Source: Mesorhizobium sp. ORS 3324
Lineage (GTDB): Bacteria > Pseudomonadota > Alphaproteobacteria > Rhizobiales > Rhizobiaceae
Direction of reading: 5' to 3'
Assembly: GCA_000824825.2 (NCBI GenBank)
Contig: LM655169.1
Location: 5,962-69,961 of the forward strand
Length of the DNA: 64,000 nucleotides
The position numbers were made by a program, and so were the translations under genes. The notes under the pieces are model-generated. The model searched no databases. It was not told where the DNA came from and was given only the letters and a program-made list of their open reading frames with translations. Shown one piece after another: positions 42,045-51,120 of the stretch; the first letter of the stretch is position 1, and every line of letters starts with the position of its first letter.

Positions 42045-42335
42045 TCAGGCGCCCTCGACGATGACGAAATGGCCGGTCGACGCCGCCAGCCGGAATTTCA
42101 AGGCTTCCTGGTACTCGGGCGACTCGTAGCAGGCGAGCGCCGTTTCGTAGGACGAAAACTCCACCACCACATGGCGGTTCCCCGTTGGCCCTTCCGGATT
42201 GGTGTAGCGTCCTGCCCGGACAGGAAACTTGGCGCCATATTTGGCGAAGGCTTTTGCGTTGGCTTCGATGTAGTTCTTGTACGCGCCCGGGTCGCGGACA
42301 TCGATCATGGCGATCCAATAGCCCTTCTTGCTCAT
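42045..42335 (-). CDS. DUF1330 domain protein
   Basis: 96 aa from ATG 42335. It is a small alpha/beta ferredoxin-like-fold protein ([20 protein letters not shown], then [11 protein letters not shown], and [20 protein letters not shown]), characteristic of DUF1330. The function of the family is not established. It begins two bases after hisH and ends two bases before hisA, so it is an integral operon member. Confidence 0.9.
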   Translation of the reverse strand: MSKKGYWIAMIDVRDPGAYKNYIEANAKAFAKYGAKFPVRAGRYTNPEGPTGNRHVVVEFSSYETALACYESPEYQEALKFRLAASTGHFVIVEGA

Positions 42336-42337
42336 GC

Positions 42338-42988
42338 CTAGGGCCTCCACTTCAGGAAATTGGTGATCAGCGCCAGGCCGAGCGCCTGGCTTTTCTCGGG
42401 ATGGAACTGCGTGCCGGCAAGGTTGTCGCGGGCAACCGCCGCTGTCACCGGCCCGCCATAGTCGGCGACGGCCAGCACCTCGTCAGGGTTCTTCGCTTCG
42501 AGATGGTAGGAATGGACGAAATAGGCATGCAGTCCTTTCGGACCGGTCTCGATGCCCGAAAACAGCGGATGCTTGCGCGTCAACTCGATCGTGTTCCAGC
42601 CGATCTGCGGGATCTTCAGCGCCGGATCCTTCGGCGTGATTTCCTTGACATCGCCGGCAATCCAGCCGAGCCCCCTGGTGATCGTCTTCTCCAGGCCGCG
42701 TTCCGACATCAACTGCATGCCGACGCAGATGCCGAGGAACGGCCGTCCTTTGCGAAGAGACACCTCTTCCACCGCTTCCCACATGCCGGCGACGGCATGC
42801 AGCCCGGCGGCGCAGTCGGCGTAGGCGCCGACGCCCGGCAGCACGATGCGGTCGGCGCTGCGCACCCGTTCGGCATCGGCCGTGAGATCGATGGTCGCGG
42901 CAATGCCGGCCTCATGCGCGGCGCGCTCGAAGGCCTTGGTGGCCGAGCGCAGATTGCCCGAGCCGTAGTCGATGATGGCAACCCGCAT
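42338..42988 (-). CDS. hisH: Imidazole glycerol phosphate synthase, glutaminase subunit
   Basis: 216 aa. Class I glutamine amidotransferase: [31 protein letters not shown], nucleophile Cys88 in [12 protein letters not shown], and the C-terminal [13 protein letters not shown] with the catalytic His and Glu. It supplies ammonia to HisF. One base separates its start from the DUF2628 stop. Confidence 0.97.
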   Translation of the reverse strand: MRVAIIDYGSGNLRSATKAFERAAHEAGIAATIDLTADAERVRSADRIVLPGVGAYADCAAGLHAVAGMWEAVEEVSLRKGRPFLGICVGMQLMSERGLEKTITRGLGWIAGDVKEITPKDPALKIPQIGWNTIELTRKHPLFSGIETGPKGLHAYFVHSYHLEAKNPDEVLAVADYGGPVTAAVARDNLAGTQFHPEKSQALGLALITNFLKWRP

Positions 42989-42989
42989 G

Positions 42990-43463
42990 TCAGGGCCTTC
43001 CGGGGGTATGCGTCAGTCCAAGCGCCATGCCTGTCTGGGCGGGGCGCGCCTGGCTCGCATCGGGAACGATGCTCGGCATCGGCTCCTGCTCCACGCTGGC
43101 TTCGCCGGTTTCCAGAACATGGCGAATTTCGGCGTCGCCGAGGCGGCCGGCCTCGACCACGCCCCATTCGCGCCAGCCGCGGCGCCGCAGCGCCGAAATG
43201 CGCAGCCCTTGGCCTTCGAGTCCGACATAGAGCGAAACCAGCAGCGAAAGCGCCGATCCGGCTGCTTCGAGCCCCAGTCTTTCGCCGAGTGCCGACAGGA
43301 TCGCCATGACCGCGAAAGTGAGCAGGGCCGCGATCCACAGCCTGTGCCAGGCGAGCCAGATCGGCGGAACCAGGAAGCCAAGCCAGGTGAAGCCGTCGCG
43401 CACGAAAGTCATTTCGGCTTGTCCGCCGCCTGCCGGCGGCTCCATCACGACATAGCTGGCCAT
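42990..43463 (-). CDS. DUF2628 membrane protein in the his operon
   Basis: 157 aa. The core has two or three hydrophobic segments ([51 protein letters not shown]), then a basic stretch [14 protein letters not shown] and a soluble acidic tail. This matches DUF2628, a small inner-membrane family without known role. It lies four bases after hisB and one base before hisH. Nothing indicates a part in histidine synthesis. Confidence 0.88.
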   Translation of the reverse strand: MASYVVMEPPAGGGQAEMTFVRDGFTWLGFLVPPIWLAWHRLWIAALLTFAVMAILSALGERLGLEAAGSALSLLVSLYVGLEGQGLRISALRRRGWREWGVVEAGRLGDAEIRHVLETGEASVEQEPMPSIVPDASQARPAQTGMALGLTHTPGRP

Positions 43464-43467
43464 AGGG

Positions 43468-44067
43468 CTATCCTTTCAGGGATCCCTTGGTGGACGGCAC
43501 CGCATCCGGCTGGCGCGGATCGGGCTCCAGCGCCGCGCGCAGCACTCTGGCCACCGCCTTGAAGCAGGTCTCGGCGATATGATGGTTGTTGGCGCCGTAG
43601 TGGTTGGTAACATGCAGCGTGATGCCGGCATTCTGCGCCAGCGCCTGGAAGAACTCGCGCACCAGCTCGGTGTCGAAGGTGCCGATCTTGGGCGACGAGA
43701 AGGCAACGTTCCAGACCAGGAAAGGCCGGCCGGAGACGTCGATCGCCGCCCTGGTCAGCGTCTCGTCCATGGCAAGGTCGATCGAAGCATAGCGCATGAT
43801 GCCGCGCCGCTCGCCCAGCGCCTTGCCCACAGCCTGGCCGATCGCGATGCCGGTGTCCTCGACCGTGTGGTGGTCGTCAATGTGGAGGTCGCCTTTGGCC
43901 TTCACCGTCATGTCGATCAGCGAATGGCGCGACAGCTGGTCGAGCATATGGTCGAAGAAGCCGATGCCGGTCGAAATGTCGGATTTGCCCTTGCCGTCGA
44001 CGTGGACCGACACCGAAATCTCGGTTTCCTTGGTCTTGCGGCTGATTTCTGCGGAACGGGGCGGCAT
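43468..44067 (-). CDS. hisB: Imidazoleglycerol-phosphate dehydratase
   Basis: 199 aa from ATG 44067. It dehydrates IGP to imidazole-acetol phosphate. Both metal-binding repeats are visible: [16 protein letters not shown] with [20 protein letters not shown], and then [19 protein letters not shown]. Monofunctional, without the HisB phosphatase domain of enterobacteria. It is the first gene of the minus-strand his operon and diverges from hslV across 216 bases. I looked there for a His-codon leader peptide and saw none. Confidence 0.97.
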   Translation of the reverse strand: MPPRSAEISRKTKETEISVSVHVDGKGKSDISTGIGFFDHMLDQLSRHSLIDMTVKAKGDLHIDDHHTVEDTGIAIGQAVGKALGERRGIMRYASIDLAMDETLTRAAIDVSGRPFLVWNVAFSSPKIGTFDTELVREFFQALAQNAGITLHVTNHYGANNHHIAETCFKAVARVLRAALEPDPRQPDAVPSTKGSLKG

Positions 44068-44283
44068 GAGTTTAAGTCCTTGCGGTCCTTGTCCCGTGGC
44101 ACGGGCTTGAAAACGAGAGCCTTCTATCAGCATGATCCGGCGATTGCCAGTTGCCATTCCGGACGGTATCGGCTTGCCCGAAGGGCGGTTTGCAATCACC
44201 CGCCCCATGCATACATATGGCAATCAAACGTCACTCGTACCGCGCCAATTGCCTTCAAGGGATAGCGCGAATCGGAGCACCAG

Positions 44284-44835
44284 ATGTCGAATGAACTGAC
44301 CATGCACGCCACGACCATCGTCAGCGTGCGCAAAGGCAACAAGGTCGTGATCGCCGGCGACGGCCAGGTCAGCTTTGGCCAGACCATCATGAAGGGCAAC
44401 GCCCGCAAGGTGCGCCGCATCGGCAAGGGCGGCAGCGTCATCGCCGGTTTCGCCGGTGCCACCGCCGATGCCTTCACCCTCCTGGAGCGGCTCGAAGCCA
44501 AGCTCGAACAATATCCCGACCAGCTGACGCGCGCCTGTGTCGAGCTCGCCAAGGACTGGCGCACCGACCGCTATCTGCGCCGGCTGGAGGCGATGATGCT
44601 GGTGGCCGACAAGTCGATCTCGCTGGCGCTGACCGGCAACGGCGACGTGCTCGAGCCCGAATATGGCGTCATGGCGATCGGTTCCGGCGGCAATTATGCG
44701 CTGGCCGCGGCCCGCGCGCTGATGGACACCGACAAGGACGCCGAGGAGATCGCCCACAGGGCGATGCAGATCGCGGCCGATATCTGCGTCTACACCAACA
44801 GCAACTTCGTCGTCGAAATGCTCGATGCTGCCTGA
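44284..44835 (+). CDS. hslV: ATP-dependent protease peptidase subunit HslV
   Basis: 183 aa. Proteasome-like threonine protease that pairs with HslU. The mature N-terminus would be at Thr10 in [20 protein letters not shown], after a short propeptide typical of alphaproteobacteria. [20 protein letters not shown] and [16 protein letters not shown] are family blocks. hslU is on the same strand but 1.2 kb downstream, separated by two genes. Confidence 0.97.
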   Translation: MSNELTMHATTIVSVRKGNKVVIAGDGQVSFGQTIMKGNARKVRRIGKGGSVIAGFAGATADAFTLLERLEAKLEQYPDQLTRACVELAKDWRTDRYLRRLEAMMLVADKSISLALTGNGDVLEPEYGVMAIGSGGNYALAAARALMDTDKDAEEIAHRAMQIAADICVYTNSNFVVEMLDAA

Positions 44836-44850
44836 GGCAGCCTAACCATG

Positions 44851-44911
44851 ATCCGGAACCGAAGGATCGCGTAAGCGAAAGTGGGAACCGGTTTTTGGAA
44901 AAGATCATGGT
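44851..44911. repeat. Palindromic repeat family A overlapping a start codon
   Basis: The element runs from catgatccggaaccgaagga through agtgggaaccggtttttgga to aaagatcatgg, with inverted ends catgatc and gatcatg. Its right end contains both the start codon of the next gene (44907) and the only nearby purine-rich segment, ggaaaaga. Confidence 0.72.
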
Positions 44912-45431
44912 CAAACAGGAAGACAGCTACGATTTTCGGCCGGTCACTGAAAGGGACCTGCCGATGATCGCCGTTTGGCTGGCCGAGCCGCATCTCGCCA
45001 AATGGTGGAACAATCCGGAAAAGGAAATCGCCGAAATCCGCGAGCACATCTCTTCGGTTTCGGTGGAACCGCTGATCGTCGAGCTCGACGGCAGGCCGAT
45101 CGCTTACCTGCAAAGCTACGATCCGCATCTCGAGGACGACCATCCATACGCCGACCAGCCGTTCGGCACGCTGGGCATCGATCTGTCGATCGGCCCGCCG
45201 GAATTGCTCGGCATCGGCCATGGCCCGGCGATCGTCCGTCAGTTTGTCGAGGAACTGTTCGAGGAAGGCGCGCCGCGCGTCATCATCGATCCGCATCCGG
45301 ACAATAGCCGCGCCATCCGTGCTTATGAGAAGGCGGGTTTCAGGCCAATCGGCCGCAGGCAATCGCAATATGGGGACGTCGTGCTGATGGCCGTCGATGC
45401 GGCCGAAGCCGGCATGGAAGAGGGGAACTGA
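44907..45431 (+). CDS. GNAT-family N-acetyltransferase
   Basis: 174 aa from ATG 44907 ([20 protein letters not shown]). Acetyl-CoA-binding GNAT fold: [22 protein letters not shown] contributes the pyrophosphate loop and [20 protein letters not shown] the fold's C-terminal signature. The pattern resembles aminoglycoside 6'-N-acetyltransferase or siderophore-type acetyltransferases (Acetyltransf_8), but no resistance function should be assumed. It lies between hslV and a UPF0314 gene, and five bases separate it from the latter. Confidence 0.88.
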   Translation: MVKQEDSYDFRPVTERDLPMIAVWLAEPHLAKWWNNPEKEIAEIREHISSVSVEPLIVELDGRPIAYLQSYDPHLEDDHPYADQPFGTLGIDLSIGPPELLGIGHGPAIVRQFVEELFEEGAPRVIIDPHPDNSRAIRAYEKAGFRPIGRRQSQYGDVVLMAVDAAEAGMEEGN

Positions 45432-45436
45432 CCGCA

Positions 45437-46036
45437 ATGACCGCATCCGGGGAAGACAAGACGCTTTCGGCATATGAAGACAGCTGGCGCATGGGGCTGC
45501 TGCTCGTGCTCGCCATGGTCATCTTCCAGGCCGGTGCGCTCTACGGCATGGGCCATCCGCCGATCTGCACTTGCGGCTACGTCAAGCTCTGGCACGGCGT
45601 GGTGAACAGCTCGGAGAATTCGCAGCACATCGCCGACTGGTACTCCTTCTCGCACATCATCCACGGCTTCCTGTTCTATGCGCTGGCGAGATTCCTGTTC
45701 CCGCGCTCGCCGATCGGACTGCGGCTTGCCTTCGCCGTCCTCATCGAGGGCGGCTGGGAACTGCTCGAAAACAGCCCCTTCATCATCGACCGCTACCGCT
45801 CAGGCACTATCTCTCTCAATTATTACGGCGACAGCGTCATCAACTCGGTGTCCGACACGCTATTCATGGTGCTGGGATTTGTGATGGCGCGAAAGCTCCC
45901 TATATGGGTGATCGTCGGCCTGGCGCTCATCTTCGAGTTCGGCACGGGCTACATCATCCGGGACAATCTGACGCTCAACGTGATCATGCTGCTGCATCCG
46001 TTCGAGTCCATCAAGCAGTGGCAAAGTGGAATTTGA
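45437..46036 (+). CDS. UPF0314/DUF2585 membrane protein
   Basis: 199 aa. Four or five membrane segments ([74 protein letters not shown]). Conserved blocks [27 protein letters not shown] and [15 protein letters not shown] identify UPF0314 (DUF2585), an alphaproteobacterial family of unknown function. It starts five bases after the GNAT gene and ends six bases before hslU. Confidence 0.93.
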   Translation: MTASGEDKTLSAYEDSWRMGLLLVLAMVIFQAGALYGMGHPPICTCGYVKLWHGVVNSSENSQHIADWYSFSHIIHGFLFYALARFLFPRSPIGLRLAFAVLIEGGWELLENSPFIIDRYRSGTISLNYYGDSVINSVSDTLFMVLGFVMARKLPIWVIVGLALIFEFGTGYIIRDNLTLNVIMLLHPFESIKQWQSGI

Positions 46037-46041
46037 GTAGA

Positions 46042-47355
46042 ATGAGCACCTTCTCCCCTCGCGAAATCGTTTCGGAACTCGACCGCTTCATCATCGGCCA
46101 GAAGGACGCCAAGCGCGCCGTGGCCATTGCCTTGCGCAACCGCTGGCGCCGCCAGCAGCTTGAAGGCCAGATGCGCGAAGAGGTGATGCCAAAGAACATC
46201 CTGATGATCGGCCCGACCGGCGTCGGCAAGACCGAGATCTCGCGCCGCCTGGCGCGCCTCGCCGGCGCGCCCTTCGTCAAGGTAGAGGCCACCAAGTTCA
46301 CCGAGGTCGGCTATGTCGGCCGCGACGTCGAGCAGATCGTGCGCGATCTCGTCGAGGTGGCCATCGGACTGACGCGCGAGAAGATGCGCGAGGACGTCAG
46401 CGCGCGCGCCCAGGTCAACGCCGAGGAGCGCGTGCTGGAGGCGCTGGTCGGCAAGACGGCTAGCCCGGCCACGCGCGACAGCTTCCGCAAGAGGCTGCGC
46501 GACGGCGAGCTCGACGACAAGGAGATCGAGATCGAGGTGGTCGACACCGGCACCGGCGGCATGCCCGGCTTCGAGATCCCCGGCATGCCCGGCGCCAATA
46601 TCGGCGTGCTCAACATCAACGACATGCTGTCGAAGGCGATGGGCGGCCGCCGGACCAAGGCCCGCAAGACCACGGTGCGCGATTCCTATACGCTTCTGGT
46701 CAATGACGAATCCGACAAGCTGCTCGACCAGGACGAGGTGGTGCGCCGCGCGCTGGAATCGACGGAGAATGACGGCATCGTCTTCCTCGACGAGATCGAC
46801 AAGATCGCCTCGCGCGAGGGCGGCATGGGCGCCGGCGTTTCACGTGAAGGCGTGCAGCGCGACCTTCTGCCGCTGGTCGAAGGCACGACGGTCGCGACCA
46901 AATACGGGTCGGTGAAGACGGATCATATCCTGTTCATCGCCTCGGGCGCCTTCCATGTCTCCAAGCCCTCGGACCTGCTGCCGGAGCTGCAGGGCCGCCT
47001 GCCGATCCGCGTCGAATTACGGGCGCTGGAGAAGGAGGATTTCGTGCGCATCCTCACCGAGACCGAGGCCAGCCTCATCAAGCAGTATATCGCGCTGATG
47101 AAGACCGAAGGCGTCGATCTCGTCTTCACCGACGACGCCATCGATTCGCTCGCCGGCATTGCCGTCGATCTCAACGCCAGCGTCGAGAACATCGGCGCCC
47201 GGCGCCTGCAAACGGTGATGGAGCGGGTGCTGGACGAGATTTCCTACGATGCGCCGGACCGCCACGGCACGGCGGTCACCATCGATGCCGATTATGTGCA
47301 GAAGCATGTCGGCGATCTGTCGCGCAACACCGATCTGTCGCGGTTCATTCTCTGA
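46042..47355 (+). CDS. hslU: HslUV ATPase subunit HslU
   Basis: 437 aa from ATG 46042. AAA+ unfoldase: [20 protein letters not shown], Walker [16 protein letters not shown], the YVGRDVEQ pore loop, Walker [10 protein letters not shown], and sensor-2 region [17 protein letters not shown]. The C-terminus [11 protein letters not shown] inserts into HslV. The I domain is present between about residues 110 and 230. Confidence 0.98.
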   Translation: MSTFSPREIVSELDRFIIGQKDAKRAVAIALRNRWRRQQLEGQMREEVMPKNILMIGPTGVGKTEISRRLARLAGAPFVKVEATKFTEVGYVGRDVEQIVRDLVEVAIGLTREKMREDVSARAQVNAEERVLEALVGKTASPATRDSFRKRLRDGELDDKEIEIEVVDTGTGGMPGFEIPGMPGANIGVLNINDMLSKAMGGRRTKARKTTVRDSYTLLVNDESDKLLDQDEVVRRALESTENDGIVFLDEIDKIASREGGMGAGVSREGVQRDLLPLVEGTTVATKYGSVKTDHILFIASGAFHVSKPSDLLPELQGRLPIRVELRALEKEDFVRILTETEASLIKQYIALMKTEGVDLVFTDDAIDSLAGIAVDLNASVENIGARRLQTVMERVLDEISYDAPDRHGTAVTIDADYVQKHVGDLSRNTDLSRFIL

Positions 47356-47374
47356 CCGCCAAGCCTGGCGATGT

Positions 47375-47400
47375 GTGGCCAGATGGTACCATCTGGCCAC
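47375..47400. terminator. 26-base perfect palindrome after hslU (probable terminator hairpin)
   Basis: A perfect inverted repeat has arms GTGGCCAGATGG and CCATCTGGCCAC around TA, 19 bases after the hslU stop, followed by CTTTCGTT. As RNA it forms a stable 11-12-pair hairpin, but the T-tract is short. It could be a terminator, an RNA-stabilising 3' hairpin, or a protein-binding palindrome. Confidence 0.6.
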
Positions 47401-47469
47401 CTTTCGTTCCGGCGCAAGCTTGCCCTGTCTCGACTCTCCCGGCCGCTTTACCTAGTTTGCCGCCGATTT

Positions 47470-47519
47470 CCAGAGCAGCTCCCGGAAAAGTGCCTAGCGG
47501 TTTTCCGTCCGGAATTGCA
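47470..47519. repeat. Palindromic repeat family B (copy 2)
   Basis: The unit contains cggaaaagtgcctagcggt followed by tttccgtccggaattgc. It is the inverted counterpart of the 8571-8613 copy. It lies in the 229-base gap between hslU and the DUF1402 gene. Confidence 0.55.
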
Positions 47520-47584
47520 TAAACAAATGGTTGGAGCGGGTTGGCGGTTTCATCGATAGCCGAGCCGCTCCAGAGCGGCGGCGC

Positions 47585-48544
47585 ATGAAGAAACGTATAT
47601 TCCTTTTCCTCGGCCTGGCATTGGCGACGGCGGTGGCAAGCGCCGATGCCGCGACCATGGTGCCGCCGGGGAACCGCAACAGCGTGCAGCCGGATATCCC
47701 CGGCGCCTCCAGCCGGCGCACCCAGGCTACCAACACCACCTTCCAGGCCAAATATCGCAAGGTCTATGCTCTGCTGCAGAACGACGCCGAGCTTCGCGCC
47801 AAGATCCGGAAGGCGGCCGCCGCCTACGGCATCGATCCGATGCATATCGTCGGCGCCATCGTCGGCGAGCACACCTACAATGTCGACGCCTACGACCGGC
47901 TGCAGACCTATTACGTCAAGGCGATCTCCTATCTGTCGAGCAAGCTCACCTTCGCCTATGAAGGCGAGGACGTCAGCGATTTCGTGCAGCGGCCGGAATT
48001 CAAGAAATGCGCCGGCATGGACGACAGCTACGACCTGTGGGAATGCCGCGAGCAGGTCTGGAACCATTCTTTCCGCGGCAAGACGGTCGACGGGACAAGC
48101 TTCCCCAACGACCGTTTCGGCGCCACCTTCTTCCAGCCCTACTATGCCGGCCAGACCTTCGGCCTCGGCCAGCTCAACCCGCTGACGGCGCTGCAGATGA
48201 CCGACCTGGTGCACAAGGTCTCCGGCCTGCCCGAGCTCGACGTCAAGGATCCCAACACGGTCTACAAGACCATCATGGATCCGGATCTCACGCTGCCTTA
48301 CGTCGCCGCGACCATCCGGAAGTCGATCGACGCCTACAAGAGCATCGCCGGCTTCGACATCTCGCACAATCCGGGCCTGACGGCCACGCTCTACAATGTC
48401 GGCAATCCCGAGCAGCGCGCCTATGCGCTGAAGGAGGAGAACGAGAAGCGCCGCGCCGCAGGCGAGCCCGAAAAGCTGCCCGAGGAGAACTATTACGGCT
48501 GGCTGATCAACGACAAGCTGGACGAGCTGAAGGCGCTGTTCTAA
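47585..48544 (+). CDS. Exported DUF1402 family protein
   Basis: 319 aa from ATG 47585. A signal peptide covers residues 1-21 or so (KKRIFLFLGLALATAVASADA). The mature part has a helical segment with IDPMHIVGAIVGEHTYNVD, in which a Glu sits where lysozyme-fold transglycosylases carry the catalytic acid, and later GQTFGLGQLNPLTALQMTD, which resembles the G-x-x-Q motif of that fold. The match to DUF1402 is clear; a muralytic role is inference from these two segments. Confidence 0.82.
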   Translation: MKKRIFLFLGLALATAVASADAATMVPPGNRNSVQPDIPGASSRRTQATNTTFQAKYRKVYALLQNDAELRAKIRKAAAAYGIDPMHIVGAIVGEHTYNVDAYDRLQTYYVKAISYLSSKLTFAYEGEDVSDFVQRPEFKKCAGMDDSYDLWECREQVWNHSFRGKTVDGTSFPNDRFGATFFQPYYAGQTFGLGQLNPLTALQMTDLVHKVSGLPELDVKDPNTVYKTIMDPDLTLPYVAATIRKSIDAYKSIAGFDISHNPGLTATLYNVGNPEQRAYALKEENEKRRAAGEPEKLPEENYYGWLINDKLDELKALF

Positions 48545-48579
48545 GGGTATCTAGACGACCATATTTTCTAGGTCAGATA

Positions 48580-49035
48580 TCACTCCGAATTGTCCAGCGC
48601 AGATATTACAGCTGAGCCGATGCGGTCACTGTTCTCGGCCAACTCTATAGATCTTTCTTCAATTGTTTTAAACCCGCCTTTTGATCCTTCATTTTTCGTT
48701 GGAACAATTCTTATAATACCACCGTCTTGAGTAATGCTTATACATTTTGCTTTTTTTGCAAACACATTAAATGAGCTTGCGCCGAGCGCTTGCGCAAAGG
48801 CTTTGTTCAGCTTAGGCCAGTCCTCTTGACGTGGATGCGGTACGCCTTGGGTTGAGGCCCGAAGACATCGAAGGACAATTTTTTCTATCTCTGCTAAGTC
48901 GCTCCTTTGTGTAGTCAGAATTGGGCCATCTTCAATCCACAATCCGGCAGTTGTTTTTGACTGGCTAAAGAAGAAAAGCCGACCACTTCGTTCATATGCC
49001 TTCGCAGATTTCAACCTGCTTACCTCCAAATTCAC
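48580..49035 (-). CDS. Probable immunity protein for the adjacent toxin
   Basis: 151 aa with a GTG start whose first four bases overlap the toxin stop (GTGA), so translation is coupled. The gene is visibly AT-rich compared with its neighbours (many aat, ttt, ata triplets), which suggests recent acquisition. I do not recognise the fold; the protein is soluble, mixed alpha/beta, without a signal peptide, and mildly acidic toward the end. Position directly after a toxin-bearing gene, small size and odd composition support immunity by context only. Confidence 0.65.
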   Translation of the reverse strand: MNLEVSRLKSAKAYERSGRLFFFSQSKTTAGLWIEDGPILTTQRSDLAEIEKIVLRCLRASTQGVPHPRQEDWPKLNKAFAQALGASSFNVFAKKAKCISITQDGGIIRIVPTKNEGSKGGFKTIEERSIELAENSDRIGSAVISALDNSE

Positions 49036-49970
49036 GGAACTGTTGAGACGCCCACAGAAACGCCCCGCGCGGCCCCATACTGAACCGCTTCGTTAATGGC
49101 GGCTTGCTGAGCAGCGGTGCCTGCGCCGGGTACGGCAACCTCTAGGGCTCGGGTGGATACCTCTGCTTGAGTGATCGTCCGGCCAGCATAGGTCACATCA
49201 TTGTACTTCGCAAACCCGGCAACCTTGTCGACGTACCCCTTCAGGAGCTGCCCTAGAGCATTAGCATTTTGATATGTCTTGGCATTGAGATCTATGCTTT
49301 TGATGCTAGTAGCAGTGCCGTTGACGAGCTTATCTACAATCGGAAAATTGTCGGGCAAATTCTTGCCGAGCACTTTTTCCACCGCGAGACCGCGAGGCGC
49401 TGGAGCGAGTGACCAGACACTCGGCACCGATTCGGCGGTCACTAGACTTGGGGCCGCCGCTACAGCTCGCGCGCCAGATATCCATCCAACACTGCCGAGT
49501 ATCGTCAGAGCATCCATTTTCATCAATTCGGCAGTTGTTTTGCCAACGCGTTCGCGACTCCGATGTGCGAATTCGTCCCATGTAGGCGCCACATTGTAGG
49601 GGTCCCCGTCTTCGCGGGCCTTCTTTGCCTGGGCTTCCGCATGATCTGCGTTGGCTGAGTTGGTCGCGTCGCGATCTTCTGGTTTCGAAAACCAGTCGCC
49701 GATCATATGCCCGTTTGGGTCACTTTTGTTGACCGGATCATTGCTGGCATACGCGTATCTGTTAGTTCCTACTCCAACTATCGTAGGATCCATCGTGTCT
49801 GGCGATATGAACCGAACGTAGAGAAGCTGAGATGGAACTTGCTCACGCAGCATGCGCACTCCATCCACCGGCGATGCGAAACTGCCGACCGCTCCGACAG
49901 CCGCGACCGCGACGGCCAATGCGAAGGCGAGTATTCGTTGGAAAACTGTAGTGTGATTTAGTTCCCCCAT
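49032..49970 (-). CDS. Exported truncated Rhs-type polymorphic toxin
   Basis: 312 aa from ATG 49970 with GAGGTGGG upstream. Residues 1-33 are a signal peptide ([20 protein letters not shown]). Residues 53-87 hold the end of an Rhs core, [20 protein letters not shown] with [17 protein letters not shown], but no YD repeats precede it. A linker follows. Residues about 193-312 resemble the C-terminal nuclease domains of Rhs/CdiA toxins ([34 protein letters not shown], ending [10 protein letters not shown]). The normal 1000-residue cocoon is absent. It overlaps its likely immunity gene and follows a transglutaminase-like gene by 22 bases. Confidence 0.78.
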   Translation of the reverse strand: MGELNHTTVFQRILAFALAVAVAAVGAVGSFASPVDGVRMLREQVPSQLLYVRFISPDTMDPTIVGVGTNRYAYASNDPVNKSDPNGHMIGDWFSKPEDRDATNSANADHAEAQAKKAREDGDPYNVAPTWDEFAHRSRERVGKTTAELMKMDALTILGSVGWISGARAVAAAPSLVTAESVPSVWSLAPAPRGLAVEKVLGKNLPDNFPIVDKLVNGTATSIKSIDLNAKTYQNANALGQLLKGYVDKVAGFAKYNDVTYAGRTITQAEVSTRALEVAVPGAGTAAQQAAINEAVQYGAARGVSVGVSTVP

Positions 49971-49992
49971 TTCCCACCTCGTCAATGTTCGT

Positions 49993-50976
49993 TCAGTTTG
50001 GACTTGGCCTTGGCTCGCGCCAGCCGAGCGCTTCGGCCTTCGCAAAAGCCTGCTTGTTTGCTTGGTAGAGTCCATTCGCATAAGCAACCTTCTCAGCCGG
50101 AATGTCGCTCTGCTTCGGATATTTCTGGATGATCTCGGCATCAAGCAGCCGATAGTAGGCCGTGCCTTTCTTCACCAGCGTGTAGGCATTGGCTGGATAG
50201 GCATCGACCAGCACATCGGCGACCGCGATGGCATCTTCGTAGCGGCCGGTCTCTAGCAGATGGTCGAGAACCGGCGTTGCCAGCACCGAAAGCGCTTCGC
50301 GCCGCGACAGCGTCTTGAGGTAGACACCGTTGGCGATCGCCTCGTCTGTCATCGGCAGCTTTTCGCGATACCAGACGTCGCGCGTGAAGCCGGCGCCGCT
50401 GGTCGTCTCAAGATTCCAGGTCTTGTCCGTCGCGTCGTCGGTGAATTTGACGAACACATGCAGCGGCGCCGTCGACAGCGTCACGTTGAGGCCGAGTCGC
50501 TGCCCGAGAGTGAGGAACAGCGCCGGCATCGAGACGCAGTTGCCCTTCCTGGTCGCAAGGTAATTGGTCAGCAACTGCGAACCGGGCTTCTGACCATAGG
50601 GATCGGAAAGGTCGTATTCGAACGGCCTGCCATTGTTCCACCAGCCGCCCTCGTAGAGGAAAGTACGCAGCGCCTTCATCTTCTCCATGCTGGTCGAGGC
50701 GGCATCGGGCGGCAACGTGGCAAGAATCTTCTGGACGGTGCCCACCATCCTTTCGATCTCGGCAAGCGCACCGACATCATCGATCGAGGGATCGACGAAC
50801 TTGTCGACCGCGAGCTTCGCTCGCCCGAAATCCATCTCGCCTTCCGGCGCATTGAGCAAGGCACGGATGAAAATTGCCGGATCATGGCGCGTTAATTGAT
50901 CCGTTGCAGCGGAACGTCCGGAGATCAAGCCGAGCAGCAACACAAAGATAAATCCAGCTATCAGCCGTGCAACCAT
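49993..50976 (-). CDS. Exported transglutaminase-like (SirB1-type) protein
   Basis: 327 aa. A signal peptide ([20 protein letters not shown]) covers residues 1-24. The transglutaminase-like core shows Cys147 in [20 protein letters not shown], His173 in [11 protein letters not shown] and Asn188 in [10 protein letters not shown], a plausible Cys-His-Asn triad. The C-terminal part (about 225-320) is helical and TPR-like ([20 protein letters not shown]). It may be a protease or cross-linking enzyme in the periplasm. It is first in the operon with the Rhs-tail toxin, but a functional link is not proven. Confidence 0.8.
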   Translation of the reverse strand: MVARLIAGFIFVLLLGLISGRSAATDQLTRHDPAIFIRALLNAPEGEMDFGRAKLAVDKFVDPSIDDVGALAEIERMVGTVQKILATLPPDAASTSMEKMKALRTFLYEGGWWNNGRPFEYDLSDPYGQKPGSQLLTNYLATRKGNCVSMPALFLTLGQRLGLNVTLSTAPLHVFVKFTDDATDKTWNLETTSGAGFTRDVWYREKLPMTDEAIANGVYLKTLSRREALSVLATPVLDHLLETGRYEDAIAVADVLVDAYPANAYTLVKKGTAYYRLLDAEIIQKYPKQSDIPAEKVAYANGLYQANKQAFAKAEALGWREPRPSPN

Positions 50977-51120
50977 ACGCGCCCATTTCTGACCGAATAC
51001 GAGGTTTGATACTCATATTTGTCGGTTCAAAGATAGAGCTAAGAGAATGTCCGGAGCTAAAAGTTGTGGATGAATTTTGTTAAAGCACTCGAAGGTAAGG
51101 CCCGATGAGTGCACTTTTTT

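Noticed and set aside
41299..42318. Extended HisA frame of 339 codons
   Set aside because: Residues before the GTG at 42042 are the shadow of DUF1330; the HisA N-terminus begins at ILFPAIDL.
44068..44283. His-codon leader peptide before hisB
   Set aside because: No run of His codons and no terminator-antiterminator pair was found on the minus strand.
44907..45431. Aminoglycoside-resistance acetyltransferase
   Set aside because: Only the general GNAT/Acetyltransf_8 pattern is seen, and the chromosomal context with hslV and hslU gives no support for resistance.
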